Positions 35,936-44,295 of a stretch of 64,000 nucleotides of DNA are shown in pieces (position 1 is the stretch's first letter; the number at the start of each line of letters is the position of its first letter). Where the stretch lies: the NCBI RefSeq assembly GCF_000701365.1, contig NZ_JNIK01000016.1, positions 62,001 to 126,000 on the forward strand, written 5' to 3'. The notes under the pieces are model-generated. The model had not been told where the DNA came from and did no database searches. It worked only from the letters and a program-made list of their open reading frames with translations. The DNA is from Blastococcus sp. URHD0036. GTDB taxonomy: Bacteria > Actinomycetota > Actinomycetes > Mycobacteriales > Geodermatophilaceae. A program made the translations under genes and the position numbers.

Positions 35936-36772
35936 TCAGCCGGGAGTCGCCGCCACCGCGCCCAGGGTGCGGAGCAGGTCGAAGCGGGAGGCGTCCTCGC
36001 TGCCCGGCTCGGCCGTGTAGGTGACCAGGCGCAGGTCGGTGCCGTTCGCGGTCAGGACGTCGCAGTCGAGGGTCACCGGGCCGACGAGCGGGTGCACGAA
36101 CGTCTTCCGCTTCGACCGGTGCTCCACGACGGTCCCCTCGGCCCACATCCGCGCGAACCGCTCGTTGCCCTGCAGGTCGGCCAGCAGCTCCCGCACCGAC
36201 GCGTCGTCCGGGTAGCGGATCACCGCGGCCCGCAGGTCGGAGACCAGGGCGCGCTCGTGCTGCTCCTGCTCCTCGGGAGTCCAGACCACGGCTGGGGCGC
36301 GGTCGGCGAACTGCTCGGCGATCAGGTTGACCCCGGGGCCGATGCGGCCGAGCAGCGACTGCCAGGCCGGGTTGGCCGCCAGCAGCGTCCAGTGCGCCGT
36401 CCAGACCCCGACGGCGACGTCGGGCAGCCGCGCGATCAGCCGCTGGACGCTGCCCGGGATGAGCGTGGGCACGGCGCTCGGAGCGGGCGCGGGCAGGCCG
36501 GCGGCGAGGTACAGCTGGTCGCGCTCGGCGTCGGTGACCTGCAGCGTCCGGGCCAGGGACGCGATCACCTGGGCCGAGGGCCGCTCGGCGCGCCCCTGCT
36601 CGAGCCGGACCAGGTAGTCGACCGAGAGCCCGGCCAGCAGGGCGACCTCCTCGCGACGCAGACCCGCGGTGCGGCGCTGGCCGCCCGGGAAGCCGACGGC
36701 GGCGGGCTGCAGCCGCTCCCGCCACGCGCGCAGCAGCGTCGCCAGTTCCCCTCGGTCGGTCACCCGTCCCAT
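35936..36772 (-). CDS. XRE-family regulator with MmyB-like ligand-binding domain
   Basis: The 278-residue protein has an N-terminal helix-turn-helix (residues about 8-75: LATLLRAWRERLQPAAVGFP, then AGLRREEVALLAGLSVDYLVRLEQGR). The larger MmyB-type PAS-like domain follows (VWTAHWTLLAANPAWQSLLG to KTFVHPLVGPVTLDCDVL). Such regulators usually repress or activate an adjacent oxidoreductase gene. It is divergent from an SDR gene with a 93 bp gap, the classical arrangement. The start is ATG 36772. The MmyB domain may bind a fatty acid or other hydrophobic ligand in relatives. Confidence 0.9.
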   Translation of the reverse strand: MGRVTDRGELATLLRAWRERLQPAAVGFPGGQRRTAGLRREEVALLAGLSVDYLVRLEQGRAERPSAQVIASLARTLQVTDAERDQLYLAAGLPAPAPSAVPTLIPGSVQRLIARLPDVAVGVWTAHWTLLAANPAWQSLLGRIGPGVNLIAEQFADRAPAVVWTPEEQEQHERALVSDLRAAVIRYPDDASVRELLADLQGNERFARMWAEGTVVEHRSKRKTFVHPLVGPVTLDCDVLTANGTDLRLVTYTAEPGSEDASRFDLLRTLGAVAATPG

Positions 36773-36812
36773 GGTCGTCCATCCGCGGGGAGCTGGGTGG
36801 TACTGCCGGTCA

Positions 36813-36818
36813 TACGGT
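36813..36818 (+). promoter_or_regulatory. Putative -10 hexamer for the SDR gene
   Basis: TACGGT lies 47 bases before ATG 36866 inside the XRE/SDR divergent gap, where the XRE protein would be expected to bind. Confidence 0.35.
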
Positions 36819-36865
36819 CGAACGGGCCTCCCGGACACCGCCCGGACGGGGGCACCGTCGGCCCC

Positions 36866-37561
36866 ATGACGACGACGTTGATCACCGGTGGGAACAAGAG
36901 CCTGGGCTTCGAGACGGCCCGGCGACTGGCGGAGCGGGGGCACCGGGTGGTGATCGGTGCCCGCGACCCCGAGCGGGGCCGGCGCGCGGCCGAGGAGCTG
37001 GGCGTGGAGTGGGTGCAGCTGGACGTGACGTCCGACGCGTCGGTGGCCGCGGCGGCGGCGGAGGTCCGCGAGCGCTTCGGCGGGCTGGACGTGCTGGTCA
37101 ACAACGCCGGCATCGCCGGCGGCATGAGTGCGGTCGAGGACGTCGACGCCGCGGCCCTCCTCGCCGTCCTCGACACGAACACCGTGGGGATCGTCCGGAC
37201 GACGCAGGCCTTCCTGCCGCTGCTGCGGGAGTCGGCGGCGCCCGTGGTGGTGAACGTGACCAGCGGGCTGGGCTCCTTCGCCGTCCGGAGCGACCCCGAG
37301 CGGCTGGAGAGCACGCTGCCCACGCTCGCCTACTCGGCCAGCAAGGCGGCGCTGAACATGCTGACGCTGGTCTACGCCCGGTTCCTCCCGGACGTCCGGG
37401 TGAACGTGGTGGACCCGGGCTACACGGCCACGGAGTTCAACGGCCACTCCGGCCCGCAGACCGTCACCGAGGGCACCGACGCCATCGTCGCGATGGCGAC
37501 CATCGGCGCGGACGGCCCGACCGGCACCTTCACCGACCGGCACGGCACCGTCGGCTGGTGA
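36866..37561 (+). CDS. Short-chain dehydrogenase/reductase (SDR)
   Basis: A 231-residue classical SDR. The cofactor motif is TLITGGNKSLGFETARRL, followed by VLVNNAGIAGG, the catalytic Ser in NVTSGLGS, YSASKAALNM with the YxxxK pair, and VVDPGYTATEFNG. NAD(P) specificity is not obvious, though the Arg after the second strand (GARDPERGRR) favours NADPH. The substrate is unknown. It is divergent from the MmyB-type regulator, which probably controls it. A 20 bp tandem duplication covers its stop codon. Confidence 0.92.
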   Translation: MTTTLITGGNKSLGFETARRLAERGHRVVIGARDPERGRRAAEELGVEWVQLDVTSDASVAAAAAEVRERFGGLDVLVNNAGIAGGMSAVEDVDAAALLAVLDTNTVGIVRTTQAFLPLLRESAAPVVVNVTSGLGSFAVRSDPERLESTLPTLAYSASKAALNMLTLVYARFLPDVRVNVVDPGYTATEFNGHSGPQTVTEGTDAIVAMATIGADGPTGTFTDRHGTVGW

Positions 37562-37592
37562 GCCGGGCGTCCGGCTGGTGACCCGGGTGTCC
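37553..37592 (+). repeat. 20 bp tandem duplication over the SDR stop codon
   Basis: Bases 37553-37572 and 37573-37592 match at 18 of 20 positions (both begin GGCTGGTGA and end GTCC). The first copy includes the SDR stop. It looks like a recent slippage duplication. Confidence 0.7.
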
Positions 37593-37634
37593 GTCGTCGG
37601 AGTCAGCGTCGGCGGCCCTGTCGGTCCCCGGGGA

Positions 37635-37640
37635 TAGCGT
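37635..37640 (+). promoter_or_regulatory. Putative leaderless -10 for the RecB-like gene
   Basis: TAGCGT is followed by six bases (GGGGGC) and ATG 37647. Confidence 0.5.
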
Positions 37641-37646
37641 GGGGGC

Positions 37647-38513
37647 ATGGGCGGGGGACAGCTGGAGATGCCGGGCATGCCGCGGCGGCTCTTCCCCGCC
37701 ACGCCCAGCAAGCTGGCCACCTTCACCGACTGCCCGCGCCGCTATCGGCACGCCTACCTCGACCGGCCCACGCCGCCGAAGGGCCCGGCCTGGGCGCACA
37801 ACTCCGTCGGCTCCGCGGTGCACGCCGCCCTGCGGTCGTGGTGGGAGCTGCCGATCCGGGAGCGGACGGCGGCGTCGGCGCGGCAGCTGCTGTACGGCGT
37901 GTGGTCGCCCGCCGGGTTCCGCGACGGCGACCAGGCGCAGCGGTGGCGCTCCCGGGCCGCGGGGTGGATCACCGACTACGTGACCGGGCTCGACCCGGCC
38001 GAGGAGCCGGTCGGCACCGAGCGCCAGGTCGCGGCCACCACGGAGCGGCTGGCGCTGTCGGGCCGGATCGACCGCGTCGACCAGCGCGGCGACGAGCTGG
38101 TGGTCGTCGACTACAAGACCGGCCGCCGGCCCAGCACAGACGACGAGGCGCGCGGCTCGGCGGCGCTGGCGGTCTACGTGCTCGGCGTCCGCCGCACCCT
38201 GCGCCGGGCGTGCAGCCGGGTGGAGCTGCACCACCTGCCCTCGGGCACCGTCGCGGCGTTCGAGCACACGGACCGCTCGCTGGCCAACCACGTGCGGCGG
38301 GCCGAGGACACCGCGGAGGACATCGAGCGGGCCACCGAGGCGCTCAAGGCGGGCGAGGACGCCGATGCCGCGTTCCCCGCCGTGCCCGGCCGGCAGTGCG
38401 GCTGGTGCGACTTCCGGTCCAGTTGCGCGCCCGGGCGGGCGGCCGGTCCGCAGCCGGAGACGTGGAGCTTCCTCGCCGAGGAGGAACCGGCCGAGGAGGC
38501 CGTCACGCGCTGA
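37647..38513 (+). CDS. RecB-family PD-(D/E)XK nuclease with Fe-S-type cysteines
   Basis: The 288-residue protein fits the RecB/Cas4-like exonuclease group. It begins with LSPSKLATFTDCPRRYRHAYL-like sequence (Cys near residue 32), has the nuclease core GRIDRVDQRGDELVVVDYKTGR (D...DYK), and ends with CGWCDFRSSC. The four Cys are placed as in AddB/Cas4 iron-sulfur nucleases. The motif HAAL after VGSAV is the usual QxxxH-like helix region. It probably trims DNA ends; the partner is unknown. It overlaps the convergent DUF2236 gene by 11 bp at the 3' ends. Confidence 0.88.
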   Translation: MGGGQLEMPGMPRRLFPATPSKLATFTDCPRRYRHAYLDRPTPPKGPAWAHNSVGSAVHAALRSWWELPIRERTAASARQLLYGVWSPAGFRDGDQAQRWRSRAAGWITDYVTGLDPAEEPVGTERQVAATTERLALSGRIDRVDQRGDELVVVDYKTGRRPSTDDEARGSAALAVYVLGVRRTLRRACSRVELHHLPSGTVAAFEHTDRSLANHVRRAEDTAEDIERATEALKAGEDADAAFPAVPGRQCGWCDFRSSCAPGRAAGPQPETWSFLAEEEPAEEAVTR

Positions 38514-39381
38514 CCGCCTCCGCCGTCCGCTCGACGCCGGTCCGCACGATCGGCGACTGCCGCATCCGCACCGGCAGCGCGAGCAGCCCCTGGCGGAACG
38601 CCCGCAGCGCGGCCGTCGCCGCGGCGTCGGTCAGCCCCAGCCCGGGCATCGAGAACATCTGCCGCGCCCACGCGGGCATCAACGCGAAGCCCAGTCCGGC
38701 CAGCCCGCCCCACGCCGGCCGCGCGGGCGTCAGCAGCTGCACCCACGTCGGCATCGGCGGCAGGAGCAGCAGGCGGACGGCGTCGCGGGCGGCTGCCGTG
38801 GCGGCCAGCGACGGTCGCAGGTCGGCGAAGTACGTGTCGAGGGCGGCGACGGTGCGCGGCACGGTCTCCTCCGGGACCCCGACCAGGGTGGCCGCGACGA
38901 CCTGTTCGGCCACGTAGCGGTCGGCGTCCTCGCCGGTCAGGGGCACCCCGGCGCGGCGGGCGGTCGACAGCAGCGAGTCGACCTCGCAGTTGTGCACCCA
39001 GAGCAGCAGGTCGGGGTCGTCGACCCGGTAGGCGCGGCCCGTGGACTCCTCGACCCCGCCCAGCTGGTGGTGCAGGCCGCGCACGCGGGCCACGACCCGG
39101 CGCGCCTCGGTGCGGGTGCCGAAGGTCAGCGTCTCGACGTACTGCCCGGTGCGGATCAGCCGCTGCCACGGCTCGTCGCGGAAGGCGGCGGAGTTGCGCG
39201 CGACGCCGTCCATCGCGACCGGGTGCAGCGCCTGCAGCATCAGCGCGCGCAGCCCGCCGGCCGAGTAGCTGGGGTCGGCGTGGATCCGCCAGGTGACGCT
39301 GCCGGGACCGAAGAAGCCGCGGTGATCCTCGTCCGGCGTCCAGTCGGCCGGCTCGGGCAGCGGCGTCCGGTAGCCGCTCAC
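38503..39381 (-). CDS. DUF2236 / MpaB-family oxygenase-like protein
   Basis: A 292-residue protein of the DUF2236 family, annotated as oxygenase MpaB family (related to latex-clearing heme proteins). Conserved blocks are SVTWRIHADPSYSAGGLRALMLQALHPVAMDGV, RVRGLHHQLGG, and the RVDDPDLLLWVHNCEVDSLLS segment with the candidate heme-region His. The GTG start at 39381 overlaps the stop of the upstream hydrolase gene (GTGA), so they are coupled. The substrate is unknown. Confidence 0.82.
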   Translation of the reverse strand: MSGYRTPLPEPADWTPDEDHRGFFGPGSVTWRIHADPSYSAGGLRALMLQALHPVAMDGVARNSAAFRDEPWQRLIRTGQYVETLTFGTRTEARRVVARVRGLHHQLGGVEESTGRAYRVDDPDLLLWVHNCEVDSLLSTARRAGVPLTGEDADRYVAEQVVAATLVGVPEETVPRTVAALDTYFADLRPSLAATAAARDAVRLLLLPPMPTWVQLLTPARPAWGGLAGLGFALMPAWARQMFSMPGLGLTDAAATAALRAFRQGLLALPVRMRQSPIVRTGVERTAEAVSA

Positions 39382-40340
39382 GGGCGTCCCGCGGCGGCGG
39401 CGTCGGAGCCGGACGAGTCCTCGTCGGCGGCCGAGACCGAGACCGACGCCCAGAAGTCGACCAGCACGGCCAGCGTCTCCGCCGGGTTCTCCACGGCGGG
39501 GGAGTGGATCGAGCCCGGGATCACCGCGTGGCGGGCGCCCAGGCGGCGGGCCATGTCGGTCTGCGCCTCGGGGGTCCAGGCGTCGTCGGCCACCCCGTGC
39601 GCCACCAGCACCGGCATCCCGGTCGCGGTCAGCTCGGCGACCCGGTCGGGCTCGGAGGTCATGGCGTCGGCCATGCCGCGCAGCCCCGCCGCGCTGTTGG
39701 CGAGGAACCGGCGCGCGTAGAAGGCGCGGGTCGGCTCGGGCACGGCCTGCGCCTTCGGGTCGGTCATCGACAGCTGCTCGAGGGTCTCGTGCACCAGCTG
39801 GACGCCGCCGGTCTCCAGCAGCGGGCCGAGGTGGTCGAGCAGGTCGGCCCGCGGTCCGACCAGTGCCGACGGCCCGGAGCCGAGCAGGGTGAGCGAGCGG
39901 AACGCCGAGGGGTCGGCGAGGACGGCGGAGCGGGCCACCAGCCCACCGAAGCTGTGCCCGAGCAGGTGCGGGACGCCGGTCTCGTCGGCCAGCACCCGCG
40001 CCACCCCGAGCAGGTCCTCGCCGAGCTCGGCGACCGAGTACCGCGCCGGGTCGTCCGGGCCCGGGGACTCGTACTGCCCGCGCTGGTCGACGGCCACGAC
40101 GCGGTAGCCGGCGGCGCTCAGCGGGGCCAGCAGCGGGGCGAAGTCCTCCTTGCTGCCGGTGTAGCCGGCGACCATGAGCACCGTGCCGCGCGGACCGTCG
40201 CCGCCGGTGTCCAGGGCCGCGAGCGGGCCGGTGCCGCCGGGGAGGGTCCGGGCCGCGGCGTCGTGGTCGGCCAGCTGGCGGAGGTCGTCGGGCGCGATGG
40301 CGAGGGCGGTGCGGTCGTCGGAGCCGCCGGGCATGACCAT
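39378..40340 (-). CDS. Alpha/beta-fold hydrolase
   Basis: The 320-residue enzyme has the nucleophile elbow GHSFGG (Ser), an acid-bearing loop VAHGVADDAWTPEAQ and the late histidine in IPGSIHSPAVENP. The N-terminal 55 residues precede the first core strand GTVLMVAGYTGSKEDF, whose GYTG would form the oxyanion region. It could be an esterase, lipase or lactonase. The C-terminus is a Ser/Ala-rich tail. Two ATG codons (40340 and 40334) can start it. It overlaps the DUF2236 gene and follows the beta-propeller gene by 44 bp on the minus strand. Confidence 0.87.
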   Translation of the reverse strand: MVMPGGSDDRTALAIAPDDLRQLADHDAAARTLPGGTGPLAALDTGGDGPRGTVLMVAGYTGSKEDFAPLLAPLSAAGYRVVAVDQRGQYESPGPDDPARYSVAELGEDLLGVARVLADETGVPHLLGHSFGGLVARSAVLADPSAFRSLTLLGSGPSALVGPRADLLDHLGPLLETGGVQLVHETLEQLSMTDPKAQAVPEPTRAFYARRFLANSAAGLRGMADAMTSEPDRVAELTATGMPVLVAHGVADDAWTPEAQTDMARRLGARHAVIPGSIHSPAVENPAETLAVLVDFWASVSVSAADEDSSGSDAAAAGRP

Positions 40341-40384
40341 GCACCCAGTGAACCCCGCCGCGGCGACGGATGCCGAGCGGGTCC

Positions 40385-41542
40385 TCAGGCGAAGGCGAGC
40401 ACGCGGTCGTCCAGCCGGTACACGACGACCGGCCCGGCCGTCGCCGTCCGGCCGCCGGGCGGCAGCTCGCCGTCGACGGTGATCCGGCCGGTCTCCTCGC
40501 CGGTGCGCGGGTCGCGGGACACGAACGCGCCCTCCTCGGGCACCAGCACGGGCGGGCCGACCACGTCGAGCGCCTTCTCCTGGTCCACCGCGGGCAGCCC
40601 GAGCGAGGGCCGCGACCACAGCAGCCCCCCGTCGGACTGCTCCAGGACGACGGTGGTGCCGCGCGCCCAGACGAGCAGGCTGCCGATCGCCTCGACGGCC
40701 GCCGGCGGCGCGTCGTCCGCGGTCTCCTGGGGAAGCGGGACGGCGGGCAGCGACGTCCCGGTGTCGCCCTCGAACACCTGCAGCTCGTCGCCGGCCACCA
40801 CCGCGACCAGGCGGCCGACCCCGGCGAGCTGCACCGGGCCGGCGTCGTCGGGCACGAGCAGGTCGCGGCTCCACGTCTGCTCGCCGTCGCCGCGGTCCAG
40901 ACCGCGCAGCCGCGCCGTCCCGTCGCAGGACTCCAGGAGGACGACGCCCGCGCTGCCGGTGGCGCCGGACTCGATCCGGCACCCCTCGGAGACGGCGGCC
41001 CGCCAGCGCAGCGTGTCGCTGCCCGGGTCGAGCGCCACCACGCCGGTGGGAGAGGTGGCCAGGACCATGCCGGGCGAGCTGGTCAGGGAGGCGTCGGGCC
41101 GCAGGTCCAGGTTGCGGGTCCACCGCCGCACGCCGGTGCCCGCGTCGAGGGCCACGGCCTCGTCGCAGCGCCCGGCGGTGGCGAACACCGCGACGGCCCG
41201 CCCGTCGACGGCAGTGACGTCGCACAGGCGGGCGTTGGCGCGCGTGTAGTGCCAGGCCTCCTCGCCGGTGACCGCGTCGAGCGCGCGGACGCCGTGCGGC
41301 TCACCGAGCAGGACCCGGCCGGCCTGCACGGGCGTCCCGGGAACGGGGTCGCCGTCGGCGGACCAGGCCGCGGAGACGGCGCCGGCCGGCGCCCCCTCGG
41401 GGACGTCGGCCGGCGCTGCGGTCGTGCTCTCCGTGGCCGCGGCGTCGGAGCCGCGCCACAGGAGCGCGGCCACCACCACGAGGGCGACGGTGGCCGCGGT
41501 CCACACCCAGACCCGCAGCGGCGGGCGGCGCAGTCGGGGCAT
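40385..41542 (-). CDS. Membrane-anchored PQQ-like beta-propeller protein
   Basis: The 385-residue protein has an N-terminal membrane anchor (residues about 11-30, VWVWTAATVALVVVAALLW) and an extracellular repeat domain. Repeats such as VRALDAVTGEEAWHYTR, AVALDAGTGVRRWTRNL, GVVALDPGSDTLRWRAA and RLRGLDRGDGEQTWSRDL are PQQ-enzyme/BamB-type blades. It has no catalytic residues of dehydrogenases, so a scaffolding or assembly role is likely. The ATG start lies 14 bp after the DEAD-box helicase stop, so it may be co-transcribed with it. Confidence 0.85.
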   Translation of the reverse strand: MPRLRRPPLRVWVWTAATVALVVVAALLWRGSDAAATESTTAAPADVPEGAPAGAVSAAWSADGDPVPGTPVQAGRVLLGEPHGVRALDAVTGEEAWHYTRANARLCDVTAVDGRAVAVFATAGRCDEAVALDAGTGVRRWTRNLDLRPDASLTSSPGMVLATSPTGVVALDPGSDTLRWRAAVSEGCRIESGATGSAGVVLLESCDGTARLRGLDRGDGEQTWSRDLLVPDDAGPVQLAGVGRLVAVVAGDELQVFEGDTGTSLPAVPLPQETADDAPPAAVEAIGSLLVWARGTTVVLEQSDGGLLWSRPSLGLPAVDQEKALDVVGPPVLVPEEGAFVSRDPRTGEETGRITVDGELPPGGRTATAGPVVVYRLDDRVLAFA

Positions 41543-41556
41543 CGGGGACCGGAGGG

Positions 41557-43488
41557 TCAGGAGTCGGAACCGCCGCCGGAGGCAGCCGGGCTCGCGGAGC
41601 CGCCCGAGCTCCCGCGGCCGGCGCCGCCGCGGCGACGACGACGGCGCGGCCGCGCCGGGCCGTCACCCTGCCCGGAGCCGGCCTCGCCACCGGCGACGGC
41701 GGCGTCCGGGGAGTCCGTCGACCGGCCCTCCGAGGCGGCCGCGGCACCCTCGGCGGCGGGACCGGCACCGCGGGTGCGGCGACGCGGACGGCTCGTGCGG
41801 GGGCCCGCGGGACGCTCGGCCTCGCCGTCGCCCGGACCGCTCGCGCCGTCGCGCGCGGGGCCCCGGCTGTCGCGGGCGCCGTCCCGGCCGCCGTCGCGGC
41901 CGCCGCCGGTGGGGCGGTTGCGCTTGCCGGTCTCGCCGAGGTCCTCGAGGGTCTCGGCCTCCAGGCCCTCGCGGGTGCGCTGCGAGCGCGGCAGCCGGCC
42001 CTTGGCGTTCTCGGGGACGTCGAGGTCGGTGTAGACCCACGGGGAGGTGGAGTACGTCTCCGGCGGGTCGTCGAAGCCCAGGTCCAGGGCCTTGTTGATC
42101 AGCTGCCAGCGGGGGATGTCGTCCCAGTCGACCAGCGTCACCGCGACGCCGGTGCTGCCGGCCCGGCCGGTGCGGCCGATCCGGTGCACGTAGGTCTTCT
42201 CGTCCTCGGGGCACTGGTAGTTCACGACGTGGCTCACGCCGGTGACGTCGATGCCGCGGGCGGCCACGTCGGTGGCGACCAGGACGTCGACCTTGCCGCT
42301 GCGGAACGCCCGCAGGGCCTGCTCGCGGGCGCCCTGGCCGAGGTCGCCGTGCACGGCGGCGGCGGCGAACCCGCGGTCGACGAGCTCGTCGGCGACCTTC
42401 TGCGCGGTGCGCTTGGTGCGACAGAAGACCATGACCAGACCGCGATCGCGGGCCTGCAGCACGCGGGAGAGCAGCTCGGGCTTGTCCAGGTTGTGCGCCC
42501 GGTAGATGAACTGGGTGGTCTGCGGGACCGTGCTGCCCTCGTCGTTGCCGTGCGCGCGGATGTGCGTCGGCTGGGTCATGAACGACCGGGAGAGCGTCAC
42601 GATCGGGCCCGGCATGGTGGCCGAGAAGAGCATCGTCTGCCGCTTGTCCGGGACCATCGCCAGGATCCGCTCGATGTCGGGCAGGAAGCCCAGGTCGAGC
42701 ATCTCGTCGGCCTCGTCGAGGACGAGGACCTTGACCTTGCCGAGGATCAGGTCGCCGCGCTGGGCGAGGTCGAGCAGCCGCCCGGGGGTGCCGACGACGA
42801 TCTCGACGCCGGTGCGCAGCGACTCGATCTGCGGCTCGAACGCGCGGCCGCCGTAGATGGCCTGCACGCGGATGCCGCGGCGGGTGCCGGCCGCGCCGAG
42901 GTCGCGGGCGACCTGGACGCACAGCTCACGGGTCGGGACGACGACCAGGGCCTGCGGCACGCCGTCGCCGCCCTCGGCGGGCGGGGAGAGCCGCTGGAGC
43001 ATCGGCACGCCGAACCCGAGGGTCTTGCCGGTGCCGGTGCGCGCCTGGCCGATCAGGTCGTTGCCGGCCAGCGCCAGCGGGAGGGTCAGCTCCTGGATGG
43101 CGAACGTGCGGTGGATGCCCACGTCGGCCAGCGACGCGACGATGTCCGGGTGGACGTCGAAGTCGCTGAACAGCGGGCTGTCGGGGGCGACCGGCGCGCC
43201 GCCGAGCTCCTCGACGGACTGCTCGATCTGCTCCGGAGCGGGCGCGCCGGTCTCGGCGTGGTCGAGCTCGGGGGTGGTGGGGGTGTTCTCGGTGGAGGTC
43301 AGTGCTCTCGCCTCGGTCTGCTGGGGGAGCGGGCACCGGGAACGACGACGTCGTCGCTGCGGTCCGCTCCTCGGTCGGTTGTCGCGGATCTCTCTCCAGC
43401 GCCGACGCGGCCAGCGGACCGGGTCCCTGCGAGGGCTGCCCGGGAGACTGCCCCGCGCCCGGGAGGGGCTCTGCGGGGCGTCGTCCAT
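41557..43488 (-). CDS. DEAD-box ATP-dependent RNA helicase (RhlE-like)
   Basis: From ATG 43488 the protein is 643 residues. The helicase core begins near residue 104 (PLFSDFDVHPDIVASLADVG). Motifs: Q motif IQELTLPLAL, Walker A ARTGTGKT, PTRELCVQVARDLG, GTPGRLLD, DEADEMLDLGF, SATMP, ATDVAARGIDV and HRIGRTGRAG. The C-terminal 150 residues are Arg/Gly-rich and probably bind RNA. It corresponds to RhlE (Rv3211). The start is uncertain: residues 1-62 are Arg-rich and unlike homologues, and no ATG, GTG or TTG lies between them and the conserved part. A CTG at 43302 (TSTENT) is a possible start after a 5' leader. Confidence 0.9.
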   Translation of the reverse strand: MDDAPQSPSRARGSLPGSPRRDPVRWPRRRWREIRDNRPRSGPQRRRRRSRCPLPQQTEARALTSTENTPTTPELDHAETGAPAPEQIEQSVEELGGAPVAPDSPLFSDFDVHPDIVASLADVGIHRTFAIQELTLPLALAGNDLIGQARTGTGKTLGFGVPMLQRLSPPAEGGDGVPQALVVVPTRELCVQVARDLGAAGTRRGIRVQAIYGGRAFEPQIESLRTGVEIVVGTPGRLLDLAQRGDLILGKVKVLVLDEADEMLDLGFLPDIERILAMVPDKRQTMLFSATMPGPIVTLSRSFMTQPTHIRAHGNDEGSTVPQTTQFIYRAHNLDKPELLSRVLQARDRGLVMVFCRTKRTAQKVADELVDRGFAAAAVHGDLGQGAREQALRAFRSGKVDVLVATDVAARGIDVTGVSHVVNYQCPEDEKTYVHRIGRTGRAGSTGVAVTLVDWDDIPRWQLINKALDLGFDDPPETYSTSPWVYTDLDVPENAKGRLPRSQRTREGLEAETLEDLGETGKRNRPTGGGRDGGRDGARDSRGPARDGASGPGDGEAERPAGPRTSRPRRRTRGAGPAAEGAAAASEGRSTDSPDAAVAGGEAGSGQGDGPARPRRRRRRGGAGRGSSGGSASPAASGGGSDS

Positions 43489-43538
43489 GACGTGTCAGCG
43501 CACGTGGATCTGGCGGGCCGGAGGGCCCACCGACCCCC

Positions 43539-43544
43539 ATGTTA
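43539..43544 (-). promoter_or_regulatory. Putative -10 hexamer of the DEAD-box helicase gene
   Basis: The minus strand reads TAACAT, 50 bases before ATG 43488. The transcript would start near 43532, about 230 bases before the CTG alternative at 43302. A short GGGCC/GGCCC hairpin lies between hexamer and ATG. Confidence 0.4.
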
Positions 43545-43644
43545 CCGCGCGCGACGGCTAGCCTCCGTGCCGCAGTGTGTCGGCTGACCCGCGAGCACCC
43601 GCCCCGCCCGCCCAGACCACCCCCCGCACGACCAGAGGAGTTCC

Positions 43645-44295
43645 GTGGCCACGGTCGAGACCCGCGCCGTCGTCGACCTCCTCGGCGCGCTCGCCTACGC
43701 CGAGCTGACCGCCTTCGACCGGCTGGCGGAGGACGCCCGGATGGCCCCGACGCTGACCGGTCACGCCGCGCTGGCCCGCATGGCCGCCGCGGAGCTCGGC
43801 CACCACGGACGGCTCACCGAGCGGCTGGTCGAGCTGGGGGCCGACCCGGTCGCGGCGATGGGCCCGTTCGTCGCCGCGCTGGACGCCTTCCACACCAGCA
43901 CCCGGCCACGGACGTGGCTGGAGGGCCTGGTGAAGGCCTACGTCGGGGACGGGCTGGCCGCCGACTTCTACCGCGAGGTCGCGACCTTCCTGCCCGAACC
44001 CGACCGGGGGCTGATCCTCGAGGTCATGGCCGACACCGGGCACGCGGACTTCGCCGTCCGGGAGGTGCGCGCCGCCATCGCGAGCAACCAGAAGGTGGCC
44101 GGCCGGCTGGCGCTCTGGGGCCGGCGGCTCGTGGGCGAGGCCATCACCCAGTCGCAGGCCGTCATCGCCGAGCGGGACGACCTGGCGCAGCTGATCATGG
44201 CCGGCACCGGGGACCTGTCCGGGATCGGCCGGCTCATCGAGCGGATCACCAGCGCGCACACCGACCGGATGAGGGCGCTGGGCCTCAACCCGTGA
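43645..44295 (+). CDS. Ferritin-like-fold protein (Rv3210c-like)
   Basis: A 216-residue helical protein in the place of M. tuberculosis Rv3210c. The bundle carries ligand-like pairs: YAELTAFDRLAEDA, AAAELGHHGRLTERL (E..HH), and DTGHADFAVREVRAA, as in ferritin-like/tRNA-hydroxylase (MiaE-type) di-iron proteins. Whether all carboxylates needed for iron are present is unclear from eye alignment. The GTG start has GAGGAG 5-10 bases upstream. Its stop overlaps the GDPD start by 4 bp (GTGA). Confidence 0.8.
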   Translation: MATVETRAVVDLLGALAYAELTAFDRLAEDARMAPTLTGHAALARMAAAELGHHGRLTERLVELGADPVAAMGPFVAALDAFHTSTRPRTWLEGLVKAYVGDGLAADFYREVATFLPEPDRGLILEVMADTGHADFAVREVRAAIASNQKVAGRLALWGRRLVGEAITQSQAVIAERDDLAQLIMAGTGDLSGIGRLIERITSAHTDRMRALGLNP

